Assembly: GCA_001263235.1 (NCBI GenBank)
Contig: LGRD01000031.1
Coordinates: 1 to 64,000 of the forward strand
DNA: 64,000 bases
Reading direction: 5' to 3'
Source of the DNA: Methylibium sp. NZG
GTDB taxonomy: Bacteria > Pseudomonadota > Gammaproteobacteria > Burkholderiales > Burkholderiaceae_C
Below the pieces are notes generated by a model, which was not told where the DNA came from, did no database searches, and saw nothing but the letters and a program-made list of their open reading frames with translations. The first letter of the stretch is position 1; each line of letters opens with the position of its first letter. The translations under genes were made by a program, and so were the position numbers. Shown one piece after another: positions 36,888 to 45,403 of the stretch.

Positions 36888-37817
36888 CTACCGCGCGATG
36901 CGGGTCGAGTGGCCGAGCTGGGCCAGCATCGTCAGGCCGTCGGGCGATTGAAGGAACTGCACCAGTTCCAGCGCGGCGCCTCGGGGCTCACCGAGGGTGA
37001 CCACATGCATGCGGTTGACGATGCGGTAGGTGGCGTTCTCGACGTTGGCCACCGTGGGCGCCACGCCGTCCAGCGCCAGCAACGACAGCGACGGCGCGCT
37101 AGCAAGAATAAGCGACAAGCCGAAGGCTCCGAGCCCGCCGCGCAGCCGCACGACGGCATCGACCGCCTCCTGATCGGTCATGGCGACCACCATGCCGGCG
37201 CGCGCGCTGGCGCGCGCCAGCGCCATCTCCACCAGCGGGCCCATGCTGGCCATCAGCACGTGGTCACCGTCGGTCTTAGGGCGCAGCACCAGGCGAACGG
37301 GCGTGCCGTCGGGCCACGTGGCGCGCGGGTCTTCGATCATCTCGGACAGCCGCGCACGCGTGAGGCCGGTCAGCCCCGGCATGGCCGTGGCCAGCGCGAA
37401 CGGTGTGCGGCCGTACTCCCAGGCGCGCAGGCCACGCATGCGTTCGTCCACCTGAAGCGGGCGGCTGATCAGGGCCAGGTCGAGCACGCCTTGCTCGACG
37501 GCACGCAGGCTGCCCGCGCCGCCCAGGTGCGACACCACGCGCGCCTGCAGCGGGCGCCCGCGCAGCGCGAACGCAGCCAGCGCGTTGTGCATGGTGCCCA
37601 GGGCCGCGCCCGCCCCGCCGATGCGCAAGACCTGCGCGGTCTCACTCGTCGCCAGCGCCGCGGCGGGCCAGGCGGCGACCGCCGCTGTGCAGCGCCCGAA
37701 ACCGCGCACCAACGCCCGAACCGCGGCTCGACGGCCCCGGGCCGGGCCGGTGCGAGGGGGGGCAACAAAAGTGCGAGGCACTGGATTCAGACGAACTTTC
37801 GGGGCGGGGGTGGGCAT
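36888..37817 (-). CDS. PstS-like periplasmic solute-binding protein
   Basis: A 309-residue type 2 periplasmic binding protein. An arginine-rich start and a hydrophobic segment (CTAAVAAWPAAALATS) form an export signal, then VLRIGGAGAALGTMHNALAAF opens the binding fold, as in phosphate-binding PstS homologues, followed by GSLRAVEQGVLDLALISRPL and the C-terminal QFLQSPDGLTMLAQLGH. No ABC transporter genes are nearby; four bases separate it from the hybrid kinase, suggesting it is a sensory subunit. ATG 37817 is preferred over a TTG at 37832. The ligand may be an anion such as phosphate, which is inference. Confidence 0.8.
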   Translation of the reverse strand: MPTPAPKVRLNPVPRTFVAPPRTGPARGRRAAVRALVRGFGRCTAAVAAWPAAALATSETAQVLRIGGAGAALGTMHNALAAFALRGRPLQARVVSHLGGAGSLRAVEQGVLDLALISRPLQVDERMRGLRAWEYGRTPFALATAMPGLTGLTRARLSEMIEDPRATWPDGTPVRLVLRPKTDGDHVLMASMGPLVEMALARASARAGMVVAMTDQEAVDAVVRLRGGLGAFGLSLILASAPSLSLLALDGVAPTVANVENATYRIVNRMHVVTLGEPRGAALELVQFLQSPDGLTMLAQLGHSTRIAR

Positions 37818-37985
37818 CACGTCAGCAGTCAACCGGCACCGCCACGGCGGCCACGACGATCACGACAGTCAGGGCCACAGCAGGCGCGCAAGCTGGCCGA
37901 CTTCTGCATTCTTCAGGCCAACGCGATGCACGGCAGGAGGGCATGCCCGGGAAGGCCACACTCGACTGAGAAATACTACACGCCC

Positions 37986-38927
37986 TCAGCGTCTTTCCAG
38001 CACCACCGCAACCAGCTGCAAGCTGCTTCGGATGCGCTCGGCGGCTGCACGCGCTTCGTCGCGAGTCAAAAATGGGCCCGCCTGCAGTCGGTACAGCGCT
38101 GCGTCATCGACCACGGCCAGGCGCTCGACCGGCCAGTCGAGCTCGGCGGCGACGCGCCGCTGGAACTCCTCGGCGCCGTCGCGCTGCCTAAACGCGCCGA
38201 GTTGGACCCAGAACGCGCCGGTCGCCGCCGTGTCGCGTGCTGGCTCGCGCGGTGCGTCGGGCGCTGCTTCGGGCGCTGCTTTGGGCGATGCCTCGCGCGG
38301 TGCCGGCGCCACGCCGGCGCGGATCGCATCGGATGTCAGGCGCTCGATTTCGACCGGCGCCACGCCGCGCAGCAGGTCGAGCTTGAGCGCCGCGGTGTAG
38401 CTCAGGTCGATGATTCGCCCGGCGTGAAACGGCCCGCGGTCGTTGACGCGCACCACCACCTCGCGCCCATTGGCCGGGTTGCGCACGCGCGCATAGCTCG
38501 GCAGCGGCATCGTCGGGTGGGCGGCCGTCATCGCATACATGTCGTAGATCTCACCGCTGGCAGTGGGCCGGCCGTGGAACTTGCGGCCGTACCACGACGC
38601 GAGGCCGCGCTCGGTGAACGGCCGGTCGTGCGTGAACGGCACATAGCGTTTGCCGAGCACTTCGTAGGGCTTGTTCGGGCCGCCGCTGCGCAGTGGCTCG
38701 ATGCGCGGTTGTGCGTCGGGCACGCGGTCGAGGTCTTTGGGCGGGTTGGCGTCGGCGCCGTCGCGAACCGGCCGCGATGCCCCGGGGCCGGGGCTCGGCG
38801 CCGACGCGCAGCCCGAGACGACGATGGCGGCAACGAGCAGCGCCTGCGCCAGCAAGGGCAGCCTCCACGGCGCTGGGCCGATCGACGCCCAGGCTGCAGA
38901 CCGGATCGCAGACCGGATCGTGACCAT
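37986..38927 (-). CDS. rlpA: Septal ring lytic transglycosylase RlpA family lipoprotein
   Basis: A 313-residue outer-membrane lipoprotein. A lipobox lies in VAAIVVSGCASAP. The double-psi beta-barrel domain (about 95-190) carries RGLASWYGRKFHGRPTASGE and VVRVNDRGPFHAGRIIDLS, with the catalytic Asp of RlpA-like transglycosylases. A Pro/Ala-rich linker with the repeated pattern EAAP leads to a C-terminal SPOR domain (FWVQLGAFRQRDGAEEF) that binds denuded septal peptidoglycan. Predicted to help daughter-cell separation. Confidence 0.94.
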   Translation of the reverse strand: MVTIRSAIRSAAWASIGPAPWRLPLLAQALLVAAIVVSGCASAPSPGPGASRPVRDGADANPPKDLDRVPDAQPRIEPLRSGGPNKPYEVLGKRYVPFTHDRPFTERGLASWYGRKFHGRPTASGEIYDMYAMTAAHPTMPLPSYARVRNPANGREVVVRVNDRGPFHAGRIIDLSYTAALKLDLLRGVAPVEIERLTSDAIRAGVAPAPREASPKAAPEAAPDAPREPARDTAATGAFWVQLGAFRQRDGAEEFQRRVAAELDWPVERLAVVDDAALYRLQAGPFLTRDEARAAAERIRSSLQLVAVVLERR

Positions 38928-39014
38928 GGTTCGACCTTACACGAGCCGCCCCGGCGTGGGTAGACCAGACCACGCAGGCCCGAGCCAGCAGGTCACGCCA
39001 CTATCATCGCCCGC

Positions 39015-39959
39015 ATGCCCGTCACCCTTGCCGGCCAACTGGTCGTGGCCATCTCGTCGCGCGCGCTGTTCGACTTCGAAGAAGAGAACCGCGTTTTCGA
39101 GGCCCACGACGACCGCGCCTACATGCGGCTGCAGCTCGACCGGCTGGGCAACACAGCCAAGGCCGGCGTGGCGTTTTCGCTCGTCAACAAGTTGCTCGCG
39201 TTCAACCAGGAAGCGCCGCAAGGGCCGGCCGACTTGCCGACACTGCCGCAGACACCGCAAAAGCAACGCGTGGAGGTGGTGATCCTGTCGCGCAACGACC
39301 CGGTCTCGGGCATGCGCGTGTTCCGTTCGGCGCAGCACTACGGGCTGGCCGTCCAGCGCGGGGTGTTCACGCGCGGGCAGTCGCCGTGGCGCTACCTGAA
39401 GCCGCTGAACGCGAACCTGTTCCTGTCAACCAACGAGGCCGATGTGCGCTCGGCGCTGAACGCTGGCGTGCCTGCGGCACGCGTCTACCCCGACTCGGCG
39501 CGCGCCTCCAGCGCGCACCCGGGCGAGGTGCGTATCGCCTTCGACGGCGACGCGGTGCTGTTCTCCGACGAAGCCGAACGGGTGTTCCAGCGCGCCGGGC
39601 TCGACGCCTTCCAGGCCCACGAGCGCGCGCAGGCCGGCACGCCGCTGGCCGCCGGCCCGTTCAAGCCGCTGCTGCTGGCATTGCAGCGCTTGCAGCAGGA
39701 GCCGTCGGCGCACATGCGCATCCGCACCGCGCTCGTCACCGCACGCAGCGCGCCGGCGCACGAGCGCGCGATCCGCACGCTGATGGACTGGAACATCGAG
39801 GTCGACGAGGCGATGTTCCTCGGCGGCCTGCCCAAGGGCGCGTTCCTGCGCGAGTTCGAGCCCGACTTCTTCTTCGACGACCAGACCGGCCACATCGAGA
39901 ATGCGGCCGAGCACGTGCCGTCAGGGCACGTGGCGTCGGGCATCAGCAACGTCGGGTAG
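39015..39959 (+). CDS. Cytosolic 5'-nucleotidase, NT5C1-like family
   Basis: A 314-residue protein resembling the eukaryotic cytosolic 5'-nucleotidase I family (PF06189). It contains LVVAISSRALFDFEEENRVF, VVILSRNDPVSGMRVF, IAFDGDAVLFSDEAERVF and LVTARSAPAHERAIRTLMDW, consistent with the haloacid-dehalogenase fold: acidic residues in DGDAV and a later ThrAla in VTARS. The predicted reaction is nucleoside monophosphate hydrolysis. The last 39 bases overlap the convergent hydrolase gene. No signal peptide. Confidence 0.87.
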   Translation: MPVTLAGQLVVAISSRALFDFEEENRVFEAHDDRAYMRLQLDRLGNTAKAGVAFSLVNKLLAFNQEAPQGPADLPTLPQTPQKQRVEVVILSRNDPVSGMRVFRSAQHYGLAVQRGVFTRGQSPWRYLKPLNANLFLSTNEADVRSALNAGVPAARVYPDSARASSAHPGEVRIAFDGDAVLFSDEAERVFQRAGLDAFQAHERAQAGTPLAAGPFKPLLLALQRLQQEPSAHMRIRTALVTARSAPAHERAIRTLMDWNIEVDEAMFLGGLPKGAFLREFEPDFFFDDQTGHIENAAEHVPSGHVASGISNVG

Positions 39960-41072
39960 GCGGGCGCCTTTGCTCGGGCCCGGCGCGGCGGCGCCCAGCA
40001 GGTGCCGGCTGAAGAACGCGGTGGTCTTGCGGTCCACCTCCGGCAGCAAGCCGCTGCGGTCGAAGCCCGGCGGGTCGTTCAGCATGTCGCCCAGCAAGCC
40101 GGTGAAGCCGGGCGGCAGCGGCGACAGGTACGCACCGTGGCCGCCGGTGGGCAGGTCGGCCAGGTGCTCGCAGGGCTTGCACACCGCGAGCACGCGGTCG
40201 CTGTGAAAGCGCGGCACGAGCCAGCGGTCTTGCTGTGCGGTCAGCAGGCCCAGCGGTACGCGCGGCGTGGCCAGCGAGGCCATGTCGTAGTCCGCCGCCA
40301 GCGGCACCGCGGCGACGATCGCGGCAATGCGCGGGTCGGTGTGCTCATGCGGCGTCGAGTCGCTGAAGACCGCACGAATCACGTTCAGCGCCACCCACTT
40401 CTTCACGCCGTCGAACACCCCGCCGGTCAACCGTGTGGCCAGGCCCACGCAGGTCTGGAAGTCCTCGGACAGGTGCGCCTCGCAATGCCGCTTGAAGCCG
40501 GCGCGCGACCAGCGCCCGCCCGCCAGCGTCAAGGCCGTGTGTCCGCCGGCCGACATGCCGTAGACGCCGACCTTGTCGAGCGCCAGCAGCGGACCCAAGC
40601 GCGCATCACGCCCGACGGCGTCGATCGCGCGCGATACCTCGGCCGGGCGCTGCTCCCAGCTATCAGGGCCGGGGTGGCGGTCGTTGCGATAGTTGTCGCC
40701 GCGGTGCTCGGGCACGGCCACCACGAAGCCGGCCTCGACCAGGCGGCGCGCCAGGTCGGCATGCACCCAGGGCGAGCCGCCGGAGCCGTGCGAGACGATG
40801 ACGAGGCGGCCGTTGCCGCGCTGGGGTGTCCCTTGCGGCGCCACGTTGAACATGAACAGCCCGCGTCGCACCGGCTCGGCCGCGCTGCTCGACGGATAGA
40901 ACACCGTGACCGGGCCGTCTTCGGTGGTGGCGGCAATCTCGCCCAAGGCCACGGTCGGGGGTTGGGTCGCCCCGGTCTGACCTGCGGTCAGGGCCGGGCC
41001 CCCCACCAGCACCAGCGCCAGCACCGCGCGCAGCACCAGCGCGGCGCGCTGGAAAGAACCTGTCGAATCCAT
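39921..41072 (-). CDS. Exported alpha/beta-hydrolase, PAF-acetylhydrolase/dienelactone-hydrolase-like
   Basis: A 383-residue protein with an N-terminal export helix (ALVLRAVLALVLVGGPALT). The hydrolase fold shows VIVSHGSGGSPWVHADLAR, VVAVPEHRGDNYRNDRH and the nucleophile motif GVYGMSAGGHTAL; the region PTGGHGAYLSPL may hold the catalytic His. Such proteins hydrolyse esters or short-chain phospholipids; the substrate is unknown. It overlaps the 3' end of the 5'-nucleotidase gene by 39 bases in convergent orientation; the C-terminus there may be longer than needed. Confidence 0.82.
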   Translation of the reverse strand: MDSTGSFQRAALVLRAVLALVLVGGPALTAGQTGATQPPTVALGEIAATTEDGPVTVFYPSSSAAEPVRRGLFMFNVAPQGTPQRGNGRLVIVSHGSGGSPWVHADLARRLVEAGFVVAVPEHRGDNYRNDRHPGPDSWEQRPAEVSRAIDAVGRDARLGPLLALDKVGVYGMSAGGHTALTLAGGRWSRAGFKRHCEAHLSEDFQTCVGLATRLTGGVFDGVKKWVALNVIRAVFSDSTPHEHTDPRIAAIVAAVPLAADYDMASLATPRVPLGLLTAQQDRWLVPRFHSDRVLAVCKPCEHLADLPTGGHGAYLSPLPPGFTGLLGDMLNDPPGFDRSGLLPEVDRKTTAFFSRHLLGAAAPGPSKGARLPDVADARRHVP

Positions 41073-41184
41073 CGTTCGCTCTCCTCGGACGAAGGCACCT
41101 TGCCCCCGGTGCAGCGCACGATGCCGTTCGTTGCCAGGCGTGTCTCGCCGAAGCCTCCAAGCTGCGGCTTGCGGCTGGCCGATT

Positions 41185-42423
41185 TCAGGAATCGGCCAGC
41201 TTTTCGGTCATCTTTGCTGCGATCTCCCGCCGGAACTCGGTCGGCGTGACGCCGGTGGCGGCCTTGAACGCGCGGTTGAACGGGCCGATGGACTGGAAGC
41301 CGGCCTCCAGCGCGATCGTGAGCACCGGCATCTCGCGCTGCGCGGGGTCGGCCAGCGCGGCGCGCGCGTCGTCGAGCCGGAAGGCGTTGACGTACGCGTT
41401 GAAGTTGCGGTGCCCGAGCCGCTGGTTGATGTGCCGCCGCAGCCGGTACTCGGGCACGGCCAGACGTGCGGCGAGGGCGGCGACGGTGAGGTCTTCGGTG
41501 CGGTAGGCGCGCTCCTGGTGCATCAAGCGGTGCAGCGCGGCGGCCAGGCGCTCCTCGGCGGGGTCGGGTGTTTGGTGGGCGGGTGGCTCGGGCAGCCGCC
41601 GCAGACCCGCCTCGGCCGCCGCCGCTGTCTCGGCCGGCCCCGCCGCCTCGACCGACGGCGGCATGGCATCTCGTCGCAAGCTCGCGTCGCCGGCCGGCCG
41701 CGGCAACGCCTGCAAAGGAAACAGCTCCGACGTGCCCAGGTGCAGCAGGCGCGCCGCCACCACCGCCATCATGAACAGCAGCATGACCACGTCGATGCTC
41801 GCCATCGTCGCAGACAGACGCCCGCGTGGCGAAGCGAGGCGCGCCACCAGCATCACCAGCGTGTAGGCAACCCCCGTGACGACGATGAATGCCCGCAAGC
41901 GGCGGCGCCCCTCCACCAGGTCGGCACGCCACTGCGCTGCTGCCGCCACGGCAGCGAGCACAGCAAACAGCAGCGGCACCGCGCGCTGCAGCCCGAAGGT
42001 GACAGGCGCCACCGCATGCAACGGCCCGACGATGCAGTTGAACCCGCTCAGCACGGCCACCACGCCCCAGGCCAATGCATGCACCGGCCGGAACACGAAG
42101 TCGTCGTCGAACAGCGCCTGCACGAACACCCAGAACAGCACCGCGTTGCCCACCGCCACCGCCACCAGCGGCGCCTGCCAGGCCACCGGCAACCGCGCTT
42201 CCAGCATGGGCGTGGAGCCGACCACCTGCACGCACAGGCCCAGGCAGATCGCCATGCCTGCGCGTGCGGCCGGCAGGCGCGGCCGGTCACGCGCCAGCAC
42301 GGCCGCCAGCAAGGCGAGCAAGGCCAGCAACATGCCGCGTAACGCAGCGTCGAGCAGGGTCGCGGCTGCGGTCGCGGTCGCGCTTGCAGTTGCAGTTGCA
42401 GTTGCAGTTGCAGCGTCGAACAT
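41185..42423 (-). CDS. AraC-family regulator with N-terminal membrane domain
   Basis: A 412-residue protein starting at ATG 42423. About seven hydrophobic segments fill residues 20-230 (for example MLLALLALLAAVLA and AFIVVTGVAYTLVMLVARL), then a linker, then an AraC helix-turn-helix domain with LTVAALAARLAVPEYRLRRH and IALEAGFQSIGPFNRAFKAA, ending with TGVTPTEFRRE. Membrane-bound AraC regulators of this type are known but poorly characterised. The first 20 residues are an Ala-Thr run made by a hexanucleotide repeat. The frame is open to 42489; ATG 42423 is preferred. Confidence 0.87.
   Translation of the reverse strand: MFDAATATATATASATATAAATLLDAALRGMLLALLALLAAVLARDRPRLPAARAGMAICLGLCVQVVGSTPMLEARLPVAWQAPLVAVAVGNAVLFWVFVQALFDDDFVFRPVHALAWGVVAVLSGFNCIVGPLHAVAPVTFGLQRAVPLLFAVLAAVAAAAQWRADLVEGRRRLRAFIVVTGVAYTLVMLVARLASPRGRLSATMASIDVVMLLFMMAVVAARLLHLGTSELFPLQALPRPAGDASLRRDAMPPSVEAAGPAETAAAAEAGLRRLPEPPAHQTPDPAEERLAAALHRLMHQERAYRTEDLTVAALAARLAVPEYRLRRHINQRLGHRNFNAYVNAFRLDDARAALADPAQREMPVLTIALEAGFQSIGPFNRAFKAATGVTPTEFRREIAAKMTEKLADS
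42384..42413. repeat. Hexanucleotide repeat (TTGCAG x5) at the AraC-family gene start
   Basis: Five perfect TTGCAG units, preceded by two GTCGCG units, lie 10-40 bases into the gene. The coding strand gives alternating Ala-Thr. Since the unit is a multiple of three bases, slippage changes only the length of the run, not the frame. Confidence 0.95.
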
Positions 42424-42514
42424 TCGACGCAATGTCGCCGAAAGCGGTGGCAACCGCCAGCAGCCGGCTTCTCGGCTCACCAGACGCAATCGCCTCCGGC
42501 TGCCCGCACCGCGG

Positions 42515-43351
42515 TCAGCCGCAGGGCACCTGCGCCGAGAACAGCAACAGCGCTTTGGGGCCCACCCAACCGGTGGACGTCGTGTAGGCGTCGAGCTGGC
42601 GCCGCATGTCGTGCCACGCAGCCTGCCGTTCTGCCTCCGTCAGTGGCGCCAACAATTCGATGATCGGCGACGCCGCAGTCTTGAGAAACTCGACGTAGTG
42701 GTCTACCGAGGGCAACAGCACGGGCGCGTCGATCGGCCGCAGCGCAACGTCGGCAAAGCCGGCCGATTGGAGCAGGCTCGACAGGAGCGTGGGCGAACCG
42801 ACGCTCATCAGGCCGCCAGGCCGGCAGAGTTCATCGTGCGACGCGGGCTTCATGCCTGCGTGTCTGCGTGCCACCGCCACCTGGAGGCACAGGCAGGGGT
42901 TGTGCTCGGGAGCCGCGAAGACCAGGCCGCTGAAGCAGCCGCCCGGCCTGAGTGCGGCCCGGATGCCCTGCAAGGCATCGAGCGGGGTCGCACAGAACAT
43001 CAAGCCGAGGCGACAGACGGCGGCATCGAAACCGGCGCCGTCGAGCTGGAGCCGCTGCGCGTCGGCCACCAACACCTTCACGTGACCGTGGCCCGCTTGC
43101 CTGGCGCGATCGGCGGCCAACCGGAGGATGGCGGCTGAACTGTCGATTGCCAGCACCTGCCCTCGCGGCCCCACCCGCTGCGCAATGTCCAGCGTTTGAT
43201 CGCCGGCACCGGCGGCCACGTCGATGACGCGCGCGCCGAGCGTGACTTGGGCTGCCTCCAGCATCAGGCGCGTCGGCTCGCGCAGCCAATCGCGGATCAG
43301 CGGCGCCTGCGCGTTCCAGCCGGCAGCGGCCCGGTCCCAGGCCTCGCTCAT
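42515..43351 (-). CDS. Class I SAM-dependent methyltransferase (UbiE-like)
   Basis: A 278-residue methyltransferase. Motif I is VIDVAAGAGDQTLDIA, motif II VLAIDSSAAIL, motif IV region FDAAVCRLGLMFCATP, motif V LQGIRAALRPGGCFSG. It has an N-terminal helix (WDRAAAGWNAQAPLIRDWLR) like ubiquinone/menaquinone- or small-molecule-methylating enzymes. The substrate is unknown. Its ATG shares one base with the Bug-protein stop (TGATG), so translational coupling is likely and it may serve the same pathway as the imported solute. Confidence 0.87.
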   Translation of the reverse strand: MSEAWDRAAAGWNAQAPLIRDWLREPTRLMLEAAQVTLGARVIDVAAGAGDQTLDIAQRVGPRGQVLAIDSSAAILRLAADRARQAGHGHVKVLVADAQRLQLDGAGFDAAVCRLGLMFCATPLDALQGIRAALRPGGCFSGLVFAAPEHNPCLCLQVAVARRHAGMKPASHDELCRPGGLMSVGSPTLLSSLLQSAGFADVALRPIDAPVLLPSVDHYVEFLKTAASPIIELLAPLTEAERQAAWHDMRRQLDAYTTSTGWVGPKALLLFSAQVPCG

Positions 43352-44343
43352 CACTCGACCCTGATGTTCAGGCCCTTCAATGTGGCTTGCCAGTAGGCGC
43401 GTTCGGTGGCGATGCTGGCGCTCATCGCGGCCGGTGTGCTGGACGTGGCGCGCATGCCCGCCTCGGCAAAGGCAGCCACCAGTTCCGGCTGCTCCAGCGC
43501 CTTGCGCAAGAGCTCGGAGGTGGCGTCGATCACCTGCGGCGACACACGCGCCGGCATGAAGAACCCGAACCACTCGCGCAACACCAGCTCCTTGAAGCCC
43601 TGCTCCACGAGCGAGGGCACATCGGGAAAGTAGCTGCTGCGCTGTGCCCCCGAGGTGCCGAGCACGCGCAAGCGCCCGGTCGCCTTGTGCTGCCGCAGCA
43701 TGCCTTCAGGCAAGACCAGCGCAGCGATCTGCCCACCCAGCAGATCGACCATCGCGGGTGGGCCCCCGGCATAGGCCACGTGCTGCCAAGGTGCGCCCGC
43801 TTGCTGGAACAGCATGGCCTCCAGCAGATGCGGCATCGTGCCGATGCCAGGTGAACCGGCGTTGGCGAGTTTGGGGTTCTCGCGCATCCACTGCGCCAAC
43901 GCGCGAACGCTGCCCACCCCGCTCGGCACCGCAGGCCCCACGGCCAGTGCAAGTGCCATCTCGCTGGCGAACGACACGGGCTGCAGATCGGCCTGCGGGT
44001 CGTAGGCCAGCTTCGCATACAGAGAGGGGTAAACCGTGGCGATGGCTCCCTGTGCCAGCAGCAGGGTGTTGCCGTCGGGAGCAGAGGCCACCAAAGCGCC
44101 AACGGCCAGTTGACCCGCCGCGCCCGGCCGGTTGTCGACCAGCGTGGTGCGGGCGTGGTCTCTTGTCAGGCTTTCGGCAACCCGACGGGCAACGATGTCA
44201 GGAATGCTGCCTGCGGGGCCGGAGCACAACATGCGCAGCGGGGCCGCCGCAGGCTGGCCGAAGGCCTGTGGCCAGGCGGTGGCGGCCAGCAGGCAGGCGC
44301 CCGCCGTCTGAAGCGCGTCGCGCCTGGAAAGCTTTGTGTTCAT
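43351..44343 (-). CDS. Bug-family tripartite tricarboxylate transporter binding protein
   Basis: A 330-residue periplasmic binding protein. A twin-arginine-like start (KLSRRDALQTAGACLLAATA) precedes the mature fold. Family segments include LRMLCSGPAGSIPDIVARRV, LVDNRPGAAGQLAVGALV, ATVYPSLYAKLAYDPQADLQ, NAGSPGIGTMPHL and PDVPSLVEQGFKEL. Bug proteins are greatly expanded in Burkholderiales and bind organic acids or amides. No TctAB membrane genes are nearby. The divergent LysR gene probably controls this gene through the operator at 44434. Confidence 0.93.
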   Translation of the reverse strand: MNTKLSRRDALQTAGACLLAATAWPQAFGQPAAAPLRMLCSGPAGSIPDIVARRVAESLTRDHARTTLVDNRPGAAGQLAVGALVASAPDGNTLLLAQGAIATVYPSLYAKLAYDPQADLQPVSFASEMALALAVGPAVPSGVGSVRALAQWMRENPKLANAGSPGIGTMPHLLEAMLFQQAGAPWQHVAYAGGPPAMVDLLGGQIAALVLPEGMLRQHKATGRLRVLGTSGAQRSSYFPDVPSLVEQGFKELVLREWFGFFMPARVSPQVIDATSELLRKALEQPELVAAFAEAGMRATSSTPAAMSASIATERAYWQATLKGLNIRVE

Positions 44344-44433
44344 GGGTCTCTCCTTGAGGTGGCGGTCCACTTGAACCGGTGCCCGAATGTTTGCGCGCCG
44401 CCAGGGTGCGTGGGAAGATGCGAAACGCAGCAT

Positions 44434-44456
44434 GGCGATGCAAACCCTGCATCGCC
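44434..44456. promoter_or_regulatory. Inverted repeat with a T-N11-A LysR box
   Basis: GGCGATGCA and TGCATCGCC form a perfect 9-bp inverted repeat around AACCC. The centre reads TGCAAACCCTGCA, a T-N11-A motif typical of LysR regulators. It lies 14 bases before the LysR ATG and 91 bases from the divergent Bug-gene start, so it could mediate autorepression and activation. Confidence 0.75.
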
Positions 44457-44470
44457 GGAGGGTACCGTTC

Positions 44471-45379
44471 ATGCGACTTCAAGCCATTGCACAGTTCATC
44501 GCGGTGGCCGACGCCGGCAGCATTCGTGGCGCCGCGCGGCAGCTCGACATGACGCAGCCCGCACTGTCACGCGCCCTGCAGCAGCTTGAGCAGGACCTGC
44601 ATGTGGAGTTGCTCCACCGAAGTGGACGCGGCGTCAAGGTCACGGCCGCAGGCGAGGCCTTCCTGGCGCGCGCCCGGGTGGCGGAGGCCGAGCTTCGCAA
44701 GGCGGCCGAAGAAGCGAGGTACGCCACCGACGACACCGGCACCTTGCTGGCGCTGGGCCTTTCGCCGGTGGGCGCGAGCCTCTTCTTGCCCGAGCTCGTG
44801 ATCGGGCTCCAGCGTGAACGACCCGGTGCTCGAATCCGCATCCTGGAAACCACCCCCAGCGCCCTGCTATCGCTCGTGCGCGACGAGGTGATGGACCTGG
44901 CGATCACACAACGCACGCGCATCCACCTGGACGCCGGCCTCGACTACCGCCCGCTGGCCGAAGTCTTTACCGGCGTGGCGGTTCGGCCCGACCACCCCTT
45001 GCTGCGCCAGCAGCCCTGTTCCCTGCAGGAACTGGCAAAGGCTCAGTGGCTGTACATGACCGCGCACGACAGCAGCGACGACATCGTAAGCCGATCGTTC
45101 ATCGCCAACGACCTGCCGGTGCCCAAAGCCGCAGTGCACTGCGGCTCCTACTTCGTGGCGCTCGACCTGATCGCCGCCACAGACATGGTCAGCGTCTTGC
45201 CGCCGCTGCTGCTGCAAGACTGCGTGCGCCGTGGGCGCCTGGCCGAACTCCGTCTGGCCAAGGCCTTTCTGCCGATTCATCTGGGGCTGTACACCCGGGC
45301 TGGATCGCGCAAGACGGCTGCGGCCACCGCGGCGATCGATCACATCGTGACCATCGCCAGGCGCATAGCCCAACGGTGA
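44471..45379 (+). CDS. LysR-family transcriptional regulator
   Basis: A 302-residue regulator. The N-terminal winged helix reads AIAQFIAVADAGSIRGAARQ and continues LDMTQPALSRALQQLEQDLHVEL with RSGRGVKVTAAGEAFLARA; the effector domain (about 90-300) follows. ATG 44471 is used, with GGAGGG 10 bases upstream. It is divergent from the Bug-methyltransferase operon, separated by 127 bases with an operator candidate. It presumably responds to the solute or its metabolite. Confidence 0.95.
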   Translation: MRLQAIAQFIAVADAGSIRGAARQLDMTQPALSRALQQLEQDLHVELLHRSGRGVKVTAAGEAFLARARVAEAELRKAAEEARYATDDTGTLLALGLSPVGASLFLPELVIGLQRERPGARIRILETTPSALLSLVRDEVMDLAITQRTRIHLDAGLDYRPLAEVFTGVAVRPDHPLLRQQPCSLQELAKAQWLYMTAHDSSDDIVSRSFIANDLPVPKAAVHCGSYFVALDLIAATDMVSVLPPLLLQDCVRRGRLAELRLAKAFLPIHLGLYTRAGSRKTAAATAAIDHIVTIARRIAQR

Positions 45380-45403
45380 TGCCGATGCGAGCGAATCTCA
45401 GAG

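Noticed and set aside
28091-37000. A 2969-codon plus-strand open frame across MIOX, CHAT/lipase and hybrid kinase genes
   Set aside because: It is antisense to three well-supported genes and its product has no recognisable domain and a composition rich in Arg, His, Ala and Gln. High GC explains the lack of stop codons.
38219-38300. Repeat-like GGCGCTGCTTCG pattern as a CRISPR or mobile repeat
   Set aside because: It is the Pro/Ala-rich linker of RlpA, with imperfect codon-level repetition and no spacers. No CRISPR array was seen in the window.
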